Shown here: positions 6,365-12,748 of the stretch, piece after piece
Layout: every line of letters starts with the position of its first letter
Numbering within the stretch: position 1 is the stretch's first letter
Assembly (NCBI GenBank): GCA_023398105.1
Contig: JAEWST010000128.1
Location: 1 to 13,932 of the forward strand
Direction: 5' to 3'
DNA from: Bacillota bacterium
GTDB lineage: Bacteria; Bacillota; Clostridia; Acetivibrionales; DSM-1351
DNA: 13,932 nt
Notes under the pieces: model-generated
The model's database searches: none
What the model saw: only the letters and a program-made list of their open reading frames with translations
Told to the model about the DNA's origin: nothing
Program-made: the position numbers and the translations under genes

Positions 6365-6398
6365 AGAGTTAACAACTCAAACTTCGAATATTAACTCT
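6365..6398. other. inverted repeat between convergent hup and spo0A-like genes
   Basis: AGAGTTAA (6365-6372) and TTAACTCT (6391-6398) are perfectly complementary with an 18-base loop. It has no T-tract in the minus direction, so it is at best a weak terminator or 3'-end stabiliser for the spo0A-like transcript. No other terminator for that gene is seen. Confidence 0.3.
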
Positions 6399-6487
6399 TG
6401 TTCGTAAAAGTTTTTAGTCAGTATATCCAAAGGCGAACATTGATTAGTCTGTTTACCCATAGACTTTTATCTAAACAAGCTAATATT

Positions 6488-7237
6488 TTAGTTATCTAAT
6501 CTTATTCTTTCAATAAGCTGACATATTGCCTGCGAGTTGGTTAACTTGCTCTCAGAATTATTGCTGTCTTTAACACTTTCAAAACAATTCCTTATTGCTC
6601 GCTCAACCTTCTGAACAGAAACTCTATTTTTATCAGCTATTGTTCGATAAATTCCTTTTTGCATAGCTCCAGTTTGACAGTATGCATCAAATGCTGTTAC
6701 TATAATATCTCTTATATAGCTATAACCAGTCATATGTGCTTTAAGTCCAGCTTCACGCATATATTTTGTAGCTAAAACCATCAACTCATCATCATGTTGA
6801 TTTTTAGATCTTTCCTCTATATTAGTCTTTTTAGGTTCAGCATTAAAATACTGAACTTTATTTTTATCAGAAAAAAGCTGTATTATCCTATCAGCTATAA
6901 TACCTTCATCAAATGGCTTTATTATATAATAGCTTGCTCCTAAGCTCATAACCCTATTGATATAATTCTCTTGGCTGACGGCTGAAAAAACAATAAACAG
7001 TGGTTTTCTCGTCTTAATATTGGTTTGAGCATACTCTAAGACGGCAACCCCATCTAGCTTCGGCATAATAATGTCTAATAAAACAACATCCGGTTTTTCA
7101 ATATTAATTTTCTCAATTGCTTCAACCCCGTCCCGAGCAGTAAAAACCGAAAAATTATCATATTGAATTAGCTTATCAAAAAGTCTTTTCGTAGCTAATA
7201 TATTATCGTCTACTATTAAAATTTTTATCTTATTCAT
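6488..7237 (-). CDS. spo0A: Spo0A-family response regulator, divergent
   Basis: Spo0A is the phosphorylation-activated master regulator of sporulation entry. The 249-residue protein has a receiver domain at about 1-122 with the acidic pocket Asp10/Asp11, phospho-acceptor Asp55 in VVLLDIIMPKLDG, Ser85 in the switch position and Lys107 in IIKPF. A linker follows, then a Spo0A-type effector domain from about 150: AHMTGYSYIRDII and the recognition-helix segment VSVQKVERAIRNCFE, matching the Spo0A hallmark. Compared with B. subtilis Spo0A (267 residues), the stretch between this helix and the final TNS..I....IRL helix is about 14 residues shorter and lacks the usual W-x-RGN..LFG segment. The ribosome-binding site is weak. 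It follows aroK by 52 bases and is probably the last gene of that operon, not next to spoIVB. It may be a paralogue rather than the main Spo0A. Confidence 0.8.
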   Translation of the reverse strand: MNKIKILIVDDNILATKRLFDKLIQYDNFSVFTARDGVEAIEKINIEKPDVVLLDIIMPKLDGVAVLEYAQTNIKTRKPLFIVFSAVSQENYINRVMSLGASYYIIKPFDEGIIADRIIQLFSDKNKVQYFNAEPKKTNIEERSKNQHDDELMVLATKYMREAGLKAHMTGYSYIRDIIVTAFDAYCQTGAMQKGIYRTIADKNRVSVQKVERAIRNCFESVKDSNNSESKLTNSQAICQLIERIRLDN

Positions 7238-7289
7238 AGTATCACTTTTTAACCTTTCCCCTTTTTAAGCTAATTATTGATACAAAATA

Positions 7290-7799
7290 TTAAGCATTAT
7301 CTCTTAATTCCAGTATTCTGTTACATAATAATTGCAAATCCACAGTGTTGCAATCTATAGTAGCATCTGCATATTTACAATATAGGGGTCTTCTCTCATT
7401 GTACAATTCTAACAGAGTTCCATTTGCTCTGACTAATTTTCTTGAGGCATCCATTCTTTCCTCTATAATATCATAATTTGTGTCCAAGAATAAAACAAAA
7501 CCTATAGATTTTAAATATCTCATAGCTGCATCACTGTGAACAATACCTCCGCCAGTGGAAATTATGCAATTACTTTGCTTAATTGACAGAACAACTTCAT
7601 CCTGAATAGCAAGGAAATAATCACGCCCATATTCCTCAACTACCTGTCTTGGACTCTTACCTGTTTTTTCAACAATAAGCTGGTCAGTATCTATAAATTT
7701 GTAATTTTGTAATTTTGCCAGCAACTCTCCAGTAGTAGTTTTACCACATCCTGGCATACCGATCAGAACAATATTATTTGTACTATTCTTTTGTATCAT
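7290..7799 (-). CDS. aroK: shikimate kinase-like protein
   Basis: A P-loop kinase of the shikimate kinase family (shikimate + ATP to shikimate 3-phosphate), 169 residues, normal length. Walker A GMPGCGKTT is at 14-22, FIDTDQ supplies the Asp39 equivalent of the shikimate- and Mg-binding Asp, STGGG (81-85) is the substrate glycine motif, and ERRPLYCKYAD follows the lid. The arginine normally seen after the conserved Phe (FR, about position 63) is Leu63 (YFLAIQDEV), and no arginine is obvious at the second C-terminal substrate-binding position, so shikimate as substrate is not assured. Its ATG overlaps the aroC stop as ATGA (7799-7796), implying translational coupling; AGGTGG precedes the start by 8 bases. 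Confidence 0.82.
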   Translation of the reverse strand: MIQKNSTNNIVLIGMPGCGKTTTGELLAKLQNYKFIDTDQLIVEKTGKSPRQVVEEYGRDYFLAIQDEVVLSIKQSNCIISTGGGIVHSDAAMRYLKSIGFVLFLDTNYDIIEERMDASRKLVRANGTLLELYNERRPLYCKYADATIDCNTVDLQLLCNRILELRDNA

Positions 7800-8974
7800 A
7801 AACTATCCCACCTAGAATTCATATCAGTAAGATTCTTGAAACCTGCTGACATCATTATACTATCAACCAATGCCATTCTCACCATTGCTTCACAAATAGA
7901 ATAAACTCTTGGTACTAATGATGGATCGCTTCTAGATGCAAATTTGTGTACTGTTGGCTCAAGGGTTGCTACGTTAACTGTTAACTGATCCTTTATTATT
8001 GTTGGAGTGGGTTTTACAGCAACACGTATTCTTATTTCCTCACCGTTTGATATTCCCCCAAGCATACCTCCAGCTCTATTTGTCTTGAACCTAATGCGTC
8101 CTGTTTCTTCATCATAATAAGGTGTATCATTACATTCTGATCCTTTTTTTGATGCAACTGCAAAGCCATCTCCAAATTCTATGCCCTTTACTCCTCCAAT
8201 AGACATTAATCCATGAGCTATAGTGGCACTAAGTTTATCAAAAACAGGTTCACCTAAGCCTGCTGGCACACCTTTTGCAATTATTTCTATTGCGCCGCCG
8301 CAGGAATCGCCTTCCTTCATAACTTCAAGCAAATCGCTAGTCATCAGCTCTGCCGCCTCAGCATCAGGACAATTAATATCGTTCATTCTATAGTTTTGTT
8401 TAGCTGTCTCATATGTAAAAGGCCCAGCCTTAATGCCATGTGATTCAACTGTAAACGCTATAACATCAATACCCATACTGTCCAAAATAATTTTCGCAAC
8501 AGCACCTCCTGCAACTCTCGCTGCTGTTTCACGGGCTGAAGCTCTTCCTGCACCAAGATAGTCAGAATGTTCACCATATTTCTTGTAATAGGTATATGCT
8601 GCCTGACCAGGACGTAATAAATCCTTATTGTCGCTATGCTGCTTAATATGATAATCCCCTATATCGCTACTTGGTATTAGCATACAAACAGGAGCTCCTG
8701 TTGTTCTGTCATCCTGCATAACGCCAGAAAAAATATATACCCTATCAGCTTCAGATCTTGGGGTTGCTAGTTTTGACTTTCCTGGCTTCCTTTTATTTAA
8801 TTCTTCTTGAATAATCTCAGCTGTAATCTTTAAACCTGCTGGAACTCCATCCACAATTACTGCTAAACCACCCCAAAGTTCTGAAGGTATGTCCGCTTTT
8901 TTTCTAAAAGCTCCTGAATATGACTCTCCACACGTAGTCACCCTAAATAATCTGCCAAATGTATTTCCTATCAT
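7796..8974 (-). CDS. aroC: chorismate synthase homologue lacking the catalytic histidines
   Basis: The family converts EPSP to chorismate using reduced FMN. The 392-residue sequence aligns end to end: MIGNTFGRLFRVTTCGES at the start, GRASARETAARVAGGAVAK (about 143-161), EGDSCGGAIE, GEPVFDKLSATIAHGLMSIGGVKGIEFG, NRAGGMLGGISNGE (299-312), KPTPTI and RSDPSLVPR..CEAMV (348-364). It differs at invariant sites. The GESHG signature reads GESYSG (Tyr19), followed by an insertion of about 13 residues (around 23-36). RPGHAD reads RPGQAA (Gln124). Those two histidines are the proposed acid catalysts in characterised enzymes. GGGAGG lies 5 bases before ATG and is fused to a hairpin (8988-9000). It sits 76 bases after aroA and overlaps aroK. 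It may be a variant chorismate synthase or a homologue with a new reaction. Confidence 0.9.
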   Translation of the reverse strand: MIGNTFGRLFRVTTCGESYSGAFRKKADIPSELWGGLAVIVDGVPAGLKITAEIIQEELNKRKPGKSKLATPRSEADRVYIFSGVMQDDRTTGAPVCMLIPSSDIGDYHIKQHSDNKDLLRPGQAAYTYYKKYGEHSDYLGAGRASARETAARVAGGAVAKIILDSMGIDVIAFTVESHGIKAGPFTYETAKQNYRMNDINCPDAEAAELMTSDLLEVMKEGDSCGGAIEIIAKGVPAGLGEPVFDKLSATIAHGLMSIGGVKGIEFGDGFAVASKKGSECNDTPYYDEETGRIRFKTNRAGGMLGGISNGEEIRIRVAVKPTPTIIKDQLTVNVATLEPTVHKFASRSDPSLVPRVYSICEAMVRMALVDSIMMSAGFKNLTDMNSRWDSL

Positions 8975-8979
8975 AATAA

Positions 8980-9000
8980 CCTCCCACGCCCACTTTGGGC
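8980..9000 (-). promoter_or_regulatory. hairpin fused to the aroC ribosome-binding site
   Basis: On the minus strand a 5-bp stem GCCCA-AAG-TGGGC (9000-8988) is followed by GT and the Shine-Dalgarno GGGAGG (8985-8980), then TTATT and the start codon. An almost identical arrangement precedes the RNA methyltransferase gene (11812-11830). This looks like a recurrent translation-level element rather than chance. Confidence 0.55.
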
Positions 9001-9050
9001 TTAAAACTGATTAAACAAACTGCGAAGAAACACTATGTGCTAATTATAAG

Positions 9051-10331
9051 CTATTTATCTGTCTCAATAAGCTCAATTTTACCGCCACTATTCCTTATAC
9101 AATCTACAAAACTTGGAAAAGTGACATTCATCGCTTCTGCTGTATCTATTATTGTATCACCAAGAGAATTCAGCCCTGCAATTGCTAATGACATAACAAT
9201 TCTATGGTCATCATGTCCATTTACATTGCATCCCTTTAATTTGCTTTCCCTTATAATCAAACCATCTGGCAGTTCTTCTATATCAGCCCCCATTTTGGAT
9301 AGTTCAGTGCACATAACACTAATTCTATCTGTCTCTTTTAGTCGAGCCTGAGGCACATTTACCAATCTTGTTTCTCCTTCTGCAAAGCAAGCTGCTACAG
9401 CCATAGCAGGCAATGCATCAGGAATTGCATTCATATCTATCGTTCTACCATACAGCTTTTGTCCCTTAATTGTTATATTGTTTTTACCGTATGTGACCTT
9501 TGCTCCCATATCCTCAAGAATAGCAAGAACATTCTTATCTCCTTGAGGGTCTGACATATCAAGGTTTTCAAGAGTAAACTCCTGTCCTGATATTGCTGCA
9601 AGCACTATAAAAAAGGTTGCAGAAGAAAAATCACCAGGTATCGTGCATTCAAATGGTGAATAACTCTGTTGTCCTGGAATAAAGAACTCCTTCATATTAT
9701 TATGAGTATACTTAATTCCGAATTTGTCCAACCACCATAAAGTTATTTCAACATACGGTATTTCATTCAACCTTGTAACTTCTATATGAGTATCTTTTTC
9801 CAGCAGTGGAGCACTAATTAGAATAGAAGACAAATATTGTGAAGTAACAGCATCCAGCTTTGAAAATCCTCCTGTTGCTCTTCCCTTGACTATTACAGGT
9901 GCAGACTCATTCCCTCTTGTGGTAAATGCTTCTCCCCCTAAGCTGTTAATAGCTTGAACTAACGGACCAACTTGTCTTTTTCTTATTTGATAATCACCTG
10001 TAAAAACAGTATAACCCTGTACTAATGCAGCTGTCATCATTCCAAGCCGCAAGCTGGTTCCTGAATTCCCAACGTCTATTACATTTTCAGGAACTCTTGG
10101 AGTACTTCCGATTCCTTCAGCAATATAGCAATCATTTATCAAATCATAGCTTGCACCAAATGACTTGCACAAATTCACAGCTGATGTTGAATCGCTTGAG
10201 ATAAGAGGATTTTTAATTGTACTTTTTCCATTTGCTAATGCCGCAAAAAATAATGATCTTATTGTGTGAGATTTAGAACCAGGAATACTAATTATACCAC
10301 TTACATCTGATTTTGATACTTTTAAAAACAT
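9051..10331 (-). CDS. aroA: 3-phosphoshikimate 1-carboxyvinyltransferase (EPSP synthase)
   Basis: It joins shikimate 3-phosphate and phosphoenolpyruvate to give EPSP. From the preferred start it has 426 residues, normal for the family. Visible sites (this numbering): PGSKSHTIR (17-25) with the Lys and Arg of the substrate site, GNSGTSLRL (88-96) for PEP, IRKRQVGPL (116-124) where RxRPM is usual, TSQYLSS (163-169), IPDALPAMAV (303-312) with the catalytic Asp, RLKETDRI (330-337) and DDHRIVM (374-380). The longest frame begins with GTG at 10340, but AGGTGAT overlaps that GTG and lies 6 bases before the ATG at 10331, which is therefore chosen. It is the first gene of the aroA-aroC-aroK-spo0A-like group; a possible promoter lies at 10395-10424. 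Active-site residues look mostly intact, unlike in its two partners. Confidence 0.93.
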   Translation of the reverse strand: MFLKVSKSDVSGIISIPGSKSHTIRSLFFAALANGKSTIKNPLISSDSTSAVNLCKSFGASYDLINDCYIAEGIGSTPRVPENVIDVGNSGTSLRLGMMTAALVQGYTVFTGDYQIRKRQVGPLVQAINSLGGEAFTTRGNESAPVIVKGRATGGFSKLDAVTSQYLSSILISAPLLEKDTHIEVTRLNEIPYVEITLWWLDKFGIKYTHNNMKEFFIPGQQSYSPFECTIPGDFSSATFFIVLAAISGQEFTLENLDMSDPQGDKNVLAILEDMGAKVTYGKNNITIKGQKLYGRTIDMNAIPDALPAMAVAACFAEGETRLVNVPQARLKETDRISVMCTELSKMGADIEELPDGLIIRESKLKGCNVNGHDDHRIVMSLAIAGLNSLGDTIIDTAEAMNVTFPSFVDCIRNSGGKIELIETDK

Positions 10332-10394
10332 TAAAATCACCTACCATATTACTATATTTTTTTATATGTCCGTGCTACAAAATTCTACATTTAT

Positions 10395-10424
10395 ATGTTA
10401 CTTTAAATATACTATTCAAGTCAA
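10395..10424 (-). promoter_or_regulatory. possible promoter of the aro operon
   Basis: On the minus strand, -35 TTGACT (10424-10419), 18 bases, -10 TAACAT (10400-10395), about 65 bases before the aroA start. The -10 matches only 4 of 6 consensus bases. No T-box or other riboswitch is recognised in the leader. Confidence 0.4.
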
Positions 10425-10645
10425 ATATTTTTACATTTTTACCCATAAACAAAAAGATTTAACGGTACTATCAAGCTAATATACCTAAATTATTTACTAA
10501 TTATTGTATCAAAAACTTATTTATAAACAAATATCTATATTTTCATTTAATAAAGTATCCCAAACCTATAGTTTTAAACTAGGAAAGTTTAGTAAAGAAA
10601 AACACAGAAGGGACTGCTTTAAAACATCAATTCACCATTTTTTAC
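10425..10645. other. gene-free spacer between rlmL-like and aroA
   Basis: AT-rich without a plausible gene on either strand. A short stem AAACT-(5)-AGTTT lies near 10574-10590, but no clear intrinsic terminator for the methyltransferase gene is seen, so read-through toward aroA is possible. Confidence 0.4.
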
Positions 10646-11806
10646 CTAAATATCTGGTATAGTCATATTTATATGTTTTGGTGGTGGAGGTCCAAAATAC
10701 TGATAAAAGTTGCAAAGCAGTTTTCCATTGTATAGCTTTCTTTTCTTATCTGCCTTCTTGCCAAAAAACTTTTCAAATTCTAAATTTGAAGTAATCACAT
10801 AATATGACCATGAGTCAAACTTTGTAAATACTTTGCCCATTTCTTTGTACAATCCATTAACATAATCCATTTCTCCTAACCTCTCACCATAAGGCGGATT
10901 GCACAGTATTACGCCGTATTTGTACCTTGAACTAATATCTGATACAGGCATTCTTTGCAAATGGATTGCATCCTCTACACCTGCTTTTTTAGCATGATAT
11001 CTCGCTATACTTATAGCATTTTCGTCTATATCTGAGCCATGTATTCTAAGATCAATATCCTCAATTATGGCATCATATGCTTCATCTCTTGCCTCATCCC
11101 ATAAATCCTGATGGATAAAGCTCCACTTTTCAGCATCAAAATCCCTGCCAAGCCCAGGTGCAATATTTTTTGCAATCATCGCTGCTTCTATTGGTATTGT
11201 TCCGCTGCCACACATTGGATCAAGCAAGACTCTATCCTTATTCCAATGACTTATCAGCAACATAGCTGACGCTAAAGTTTCCTTTATAGGAGCTCCTCCA
11301 ACAAGTTTTCTATATCCTCTCTTATGAAGTCCTGGACCACTCGTATCAATAGTTAATGTAACTGTATCCTTAAGAATAGCAACCTCAATCTTATATCTTG
11401 GTCCGCTTTCTTCAAACCATTCACATTTGTATTTCTGCTTAAGCTTTTCTACAATAGCCTTCTTAACAATAGCTTGACAGTCAGAAACACTAAAAAGCTT
11501 TGAGTTAATTGAATAACCCTCAACTGGAAATTCAGCATTTTCAGGTATTATTTCATCCCATGGCAGTGCCTTAGTCTGTTCAAAAAGCTCATCAAAAGTA
11601 ACAGCCTTAAAATCTCCAATTTTTAATTGCACTCTACTTGCAGTCCTAAGCCATATATTAGTCCTACAAATTGCCGCTTCATCTCCTGTAAATGTTATTT
11701 TTCCATCTTCCACTTTTTGTTCAAAATATCCAAGTTTCTTAAGTTCTCTAGCTGTAATTGCTTCTGTTCCAAAAACAGATACAGCTATTAACTGTAATTT
11801 ACTCAT
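10646..11806 (-). CDS. THUMP-domain class I SAM-dependent RNA methyltransferase (RlmL/YpsC-like)
   Basis: A cytosolic RNA methyltransferase of the group that includes B. subtilis YpsC and the N-terminal half of E. coli RlmL, which methylates guanine N2 in 23S rRNA. With the chosen start it has 386 residues. A ferredoxin-like plus THUMP region spans about 1-160. The Rossmann methyltransferase domain follows, with the SAM motif LLDPMCGSGTIPIEAA (from about 194), an acidic SDID segment (about 258) and catalytic NPPYGER (about 303-309). The longest frame starts with ATG at 11824, but GGAGG lies inside that extension, 5 bases before the ATG at 11806, which is preferred. The first ATG lies within the hairpin of the leader. 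The exact methylated base cannot be told from sequence. Confidence 0.9.
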   Translation of the reverse strand: MSKLQLIAVSVFGTEAITARELKKLGYFEQKVEDGKITFTGDEAAICRTNIWLRTASRVQLKIGDFKAVTFDELFEQTKALPWDEIIPENAEFPVEGYSINSKLFSVSDCQAIVKKAIVEKLKQKYKCEWFEESGPRYKIEVAILKDTVTLTIDTSGPGLHKRGYRKLVGGAPIKETLASAMLLISHWNKDRVLLDPMCGSGTIPIEAAMIAKNIAPGLGRDFDAEKWSFIHQDLWDEARDEAYDAIIEDIDLRIHGSDIDENAISIARYHAKKAGVEDAIHLQRMPVSDISSRYKYGVILCNPPYGERLGEMDYVNGLYKEMGKVFTKFDSWSYYVITSNLEFEKFFGKKADKKRKLYNGKLLCNFYQYFGPPPPKHINMTIPDI

Positions 11807-11811
11807 ACTAA

Positions 11812-11830
11812 CCTCCACGCCCATTTGGGC
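11812..11830 (-). promoter_or_regulatory. hairpin fused to the ribosome-binding site of the RNA methyltransferase gene
   Basis: On the minus strand GCCC-AAAT-GGGC (11830-11819) is followed by GT and GGAGG (11816-11812), then TTAGT and ATG. Compared with the aroC leader, the block from the hairpin through the start codon differs only by two single-base length changes and one or two substitutions, although the genes are unrelated and 2.8 kb apart. Confidence 0.55.
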
Positions 11831-12156
11831 ACAAAATTTTGGTAAAGCCTTCGTGTAAAAACCTTTTGCTGGGTTATTGTGTATGTTTTTACATTACATA
11901 TATCACTACACAGAAAAAACTACTTATAGAAAAATCTGAGTTATAGAAGTAAATTAATATTGGCTAAAAAAGACTATATTAATTAGTATTCACTATTTCA
12001 GAACAATCTTATTTTTAACTTTTTTATATTTGTTTACGGCTAAAATTTTAACAAAATATTCTATAACAATCAAGTGTGACAAGTGTATGCGTTAATTACC
12101 ATAGAATCAAAATCCGATATAAATATATCAATCAACTTACGCAGTTGAAAATCGTA
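11831..12156. other. gene-free AT-rich spacer
   Basis: No reading frame with a start and ribosome-binding site is seen. A TGTGTA...TACACA inverted repeat lies around 11878-11912. It probably contains the promoter of the methyltransferase gene, but no convincing -35/-10 pair could be chosen. Confidence 0.35.
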
Positions 12157-12203
12157 GGTGTTAAACTTATCAATGGAAAGTTTGGACACCGATAGATTTT
12201 TTA
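12157..12203 (+). repeat. dispersed repeat, copy 2 (head-to-head arms)
   Basis: The right part, 12178-12203, is identical over 26 bases to 1513-1538. The left part GGTGTTAAACTTATCAATGG (12157-12176) is the inverted form of the start of copy 1 (CCATTGATAAGTTTGGACACC) with one substitution and one lost base. The two arms therefore face each other and can fold as GGTGT-TAAACTT...AAGTTT-GG-ACACC. It looks like two ends of an element joined without an interior. Weak similarity to copy 1 continues rightward to about 12226. Confidence 0.65.
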
Positions 12204-12502
12204 GGTGGGAAAGTCGAGTAGTTTACATAAAGTCACATAAACTTTAAAATATCACCGCTTTAAAATGGTCACTTAATTATTGCCATTATTTATAAAAAAA
12301 TGTACAAATAAAATTATTCTTACAAACAAAATGACGTGTATTACCGTTGCACTTGCAATATATTTAGTTTTCTTTATCATGCTCACCACCATCTATTTTT
12401 CTAATTTCAAGCTCAAACCCTACATTTTCCAACATTCTATAACTATTATTACTATTTTTATATATTTTGCAGGAATAAAAATGAAATTATTCATTTTTAT
12501 GA

Positions 12503-12531
12503 TTGCAATTAACAAACTGTAATGATATAAT
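12503..12531 (+). promoter_or_regulatory. possible promoter of gdhA
   Basis: -35 TTGCAA (12503-12508), 17 bases, perfect -10 TATAAT (12526-12531). It would give a leader of about 210 bases before gdhA. The region is very AT-rich, so alternatives nearer the gene (for example TATACA at 12618) cannot be excluded. Confidence 0.45.
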
Positions 12532-12748
12532 CTATAAAGTAAAAACGTCAATTTCGTATGAAGTTTTTTAATATTTAATTTCCTGCGAAATACAAGTACA
12601 TAGAGTTTATTATTTGGTATACAATGGAGTTACCATTAATCTAAGTATTTTTGATTTATGTTTAAAAACTCTCCTTGTAACCAAAGATATAACACATACA
12701 ATTTTTTATTAATTATTAAAATTTAAAAAATACAGGAGGGTTATTTAA
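12532..12748 (+). other. long leader region of gdhA with inverted repeats
   Basis: No coding frame is evident. Complementary pairs are ATTTCG (near 12551) with CGAAAT (near 12586), and GGAGTT (near 12626) with AACTCTCC (near 12667), the second with a two-base bulge. AGGAGG (12734-12739) lies 9 bases before the start codon. It matches no riboswitch class that I recognise. Confidence 0.35.

Noticed and set aside
8995..9351. 118-codon plus-strand frame opposite aroA
   Set aside because: Shadow of aroA, which has all its active-site motifs in the other strand.
493..10626. 14-base match ACTGCTTTAAAACA at 493-506 and 10613-10626
   Set aside because: In AT-rich DNA of this size a match of this length is expected by chance, and the flanks do not agree.
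12280..12522. 80-codon frame with two hydrophobic stretches
   Set aside because: TTG start without a ribosome-binding site; the hydrophobicity follows from T-rich codons in AT-rich DNA, and the proposed gdhA promoter lies inside its end.
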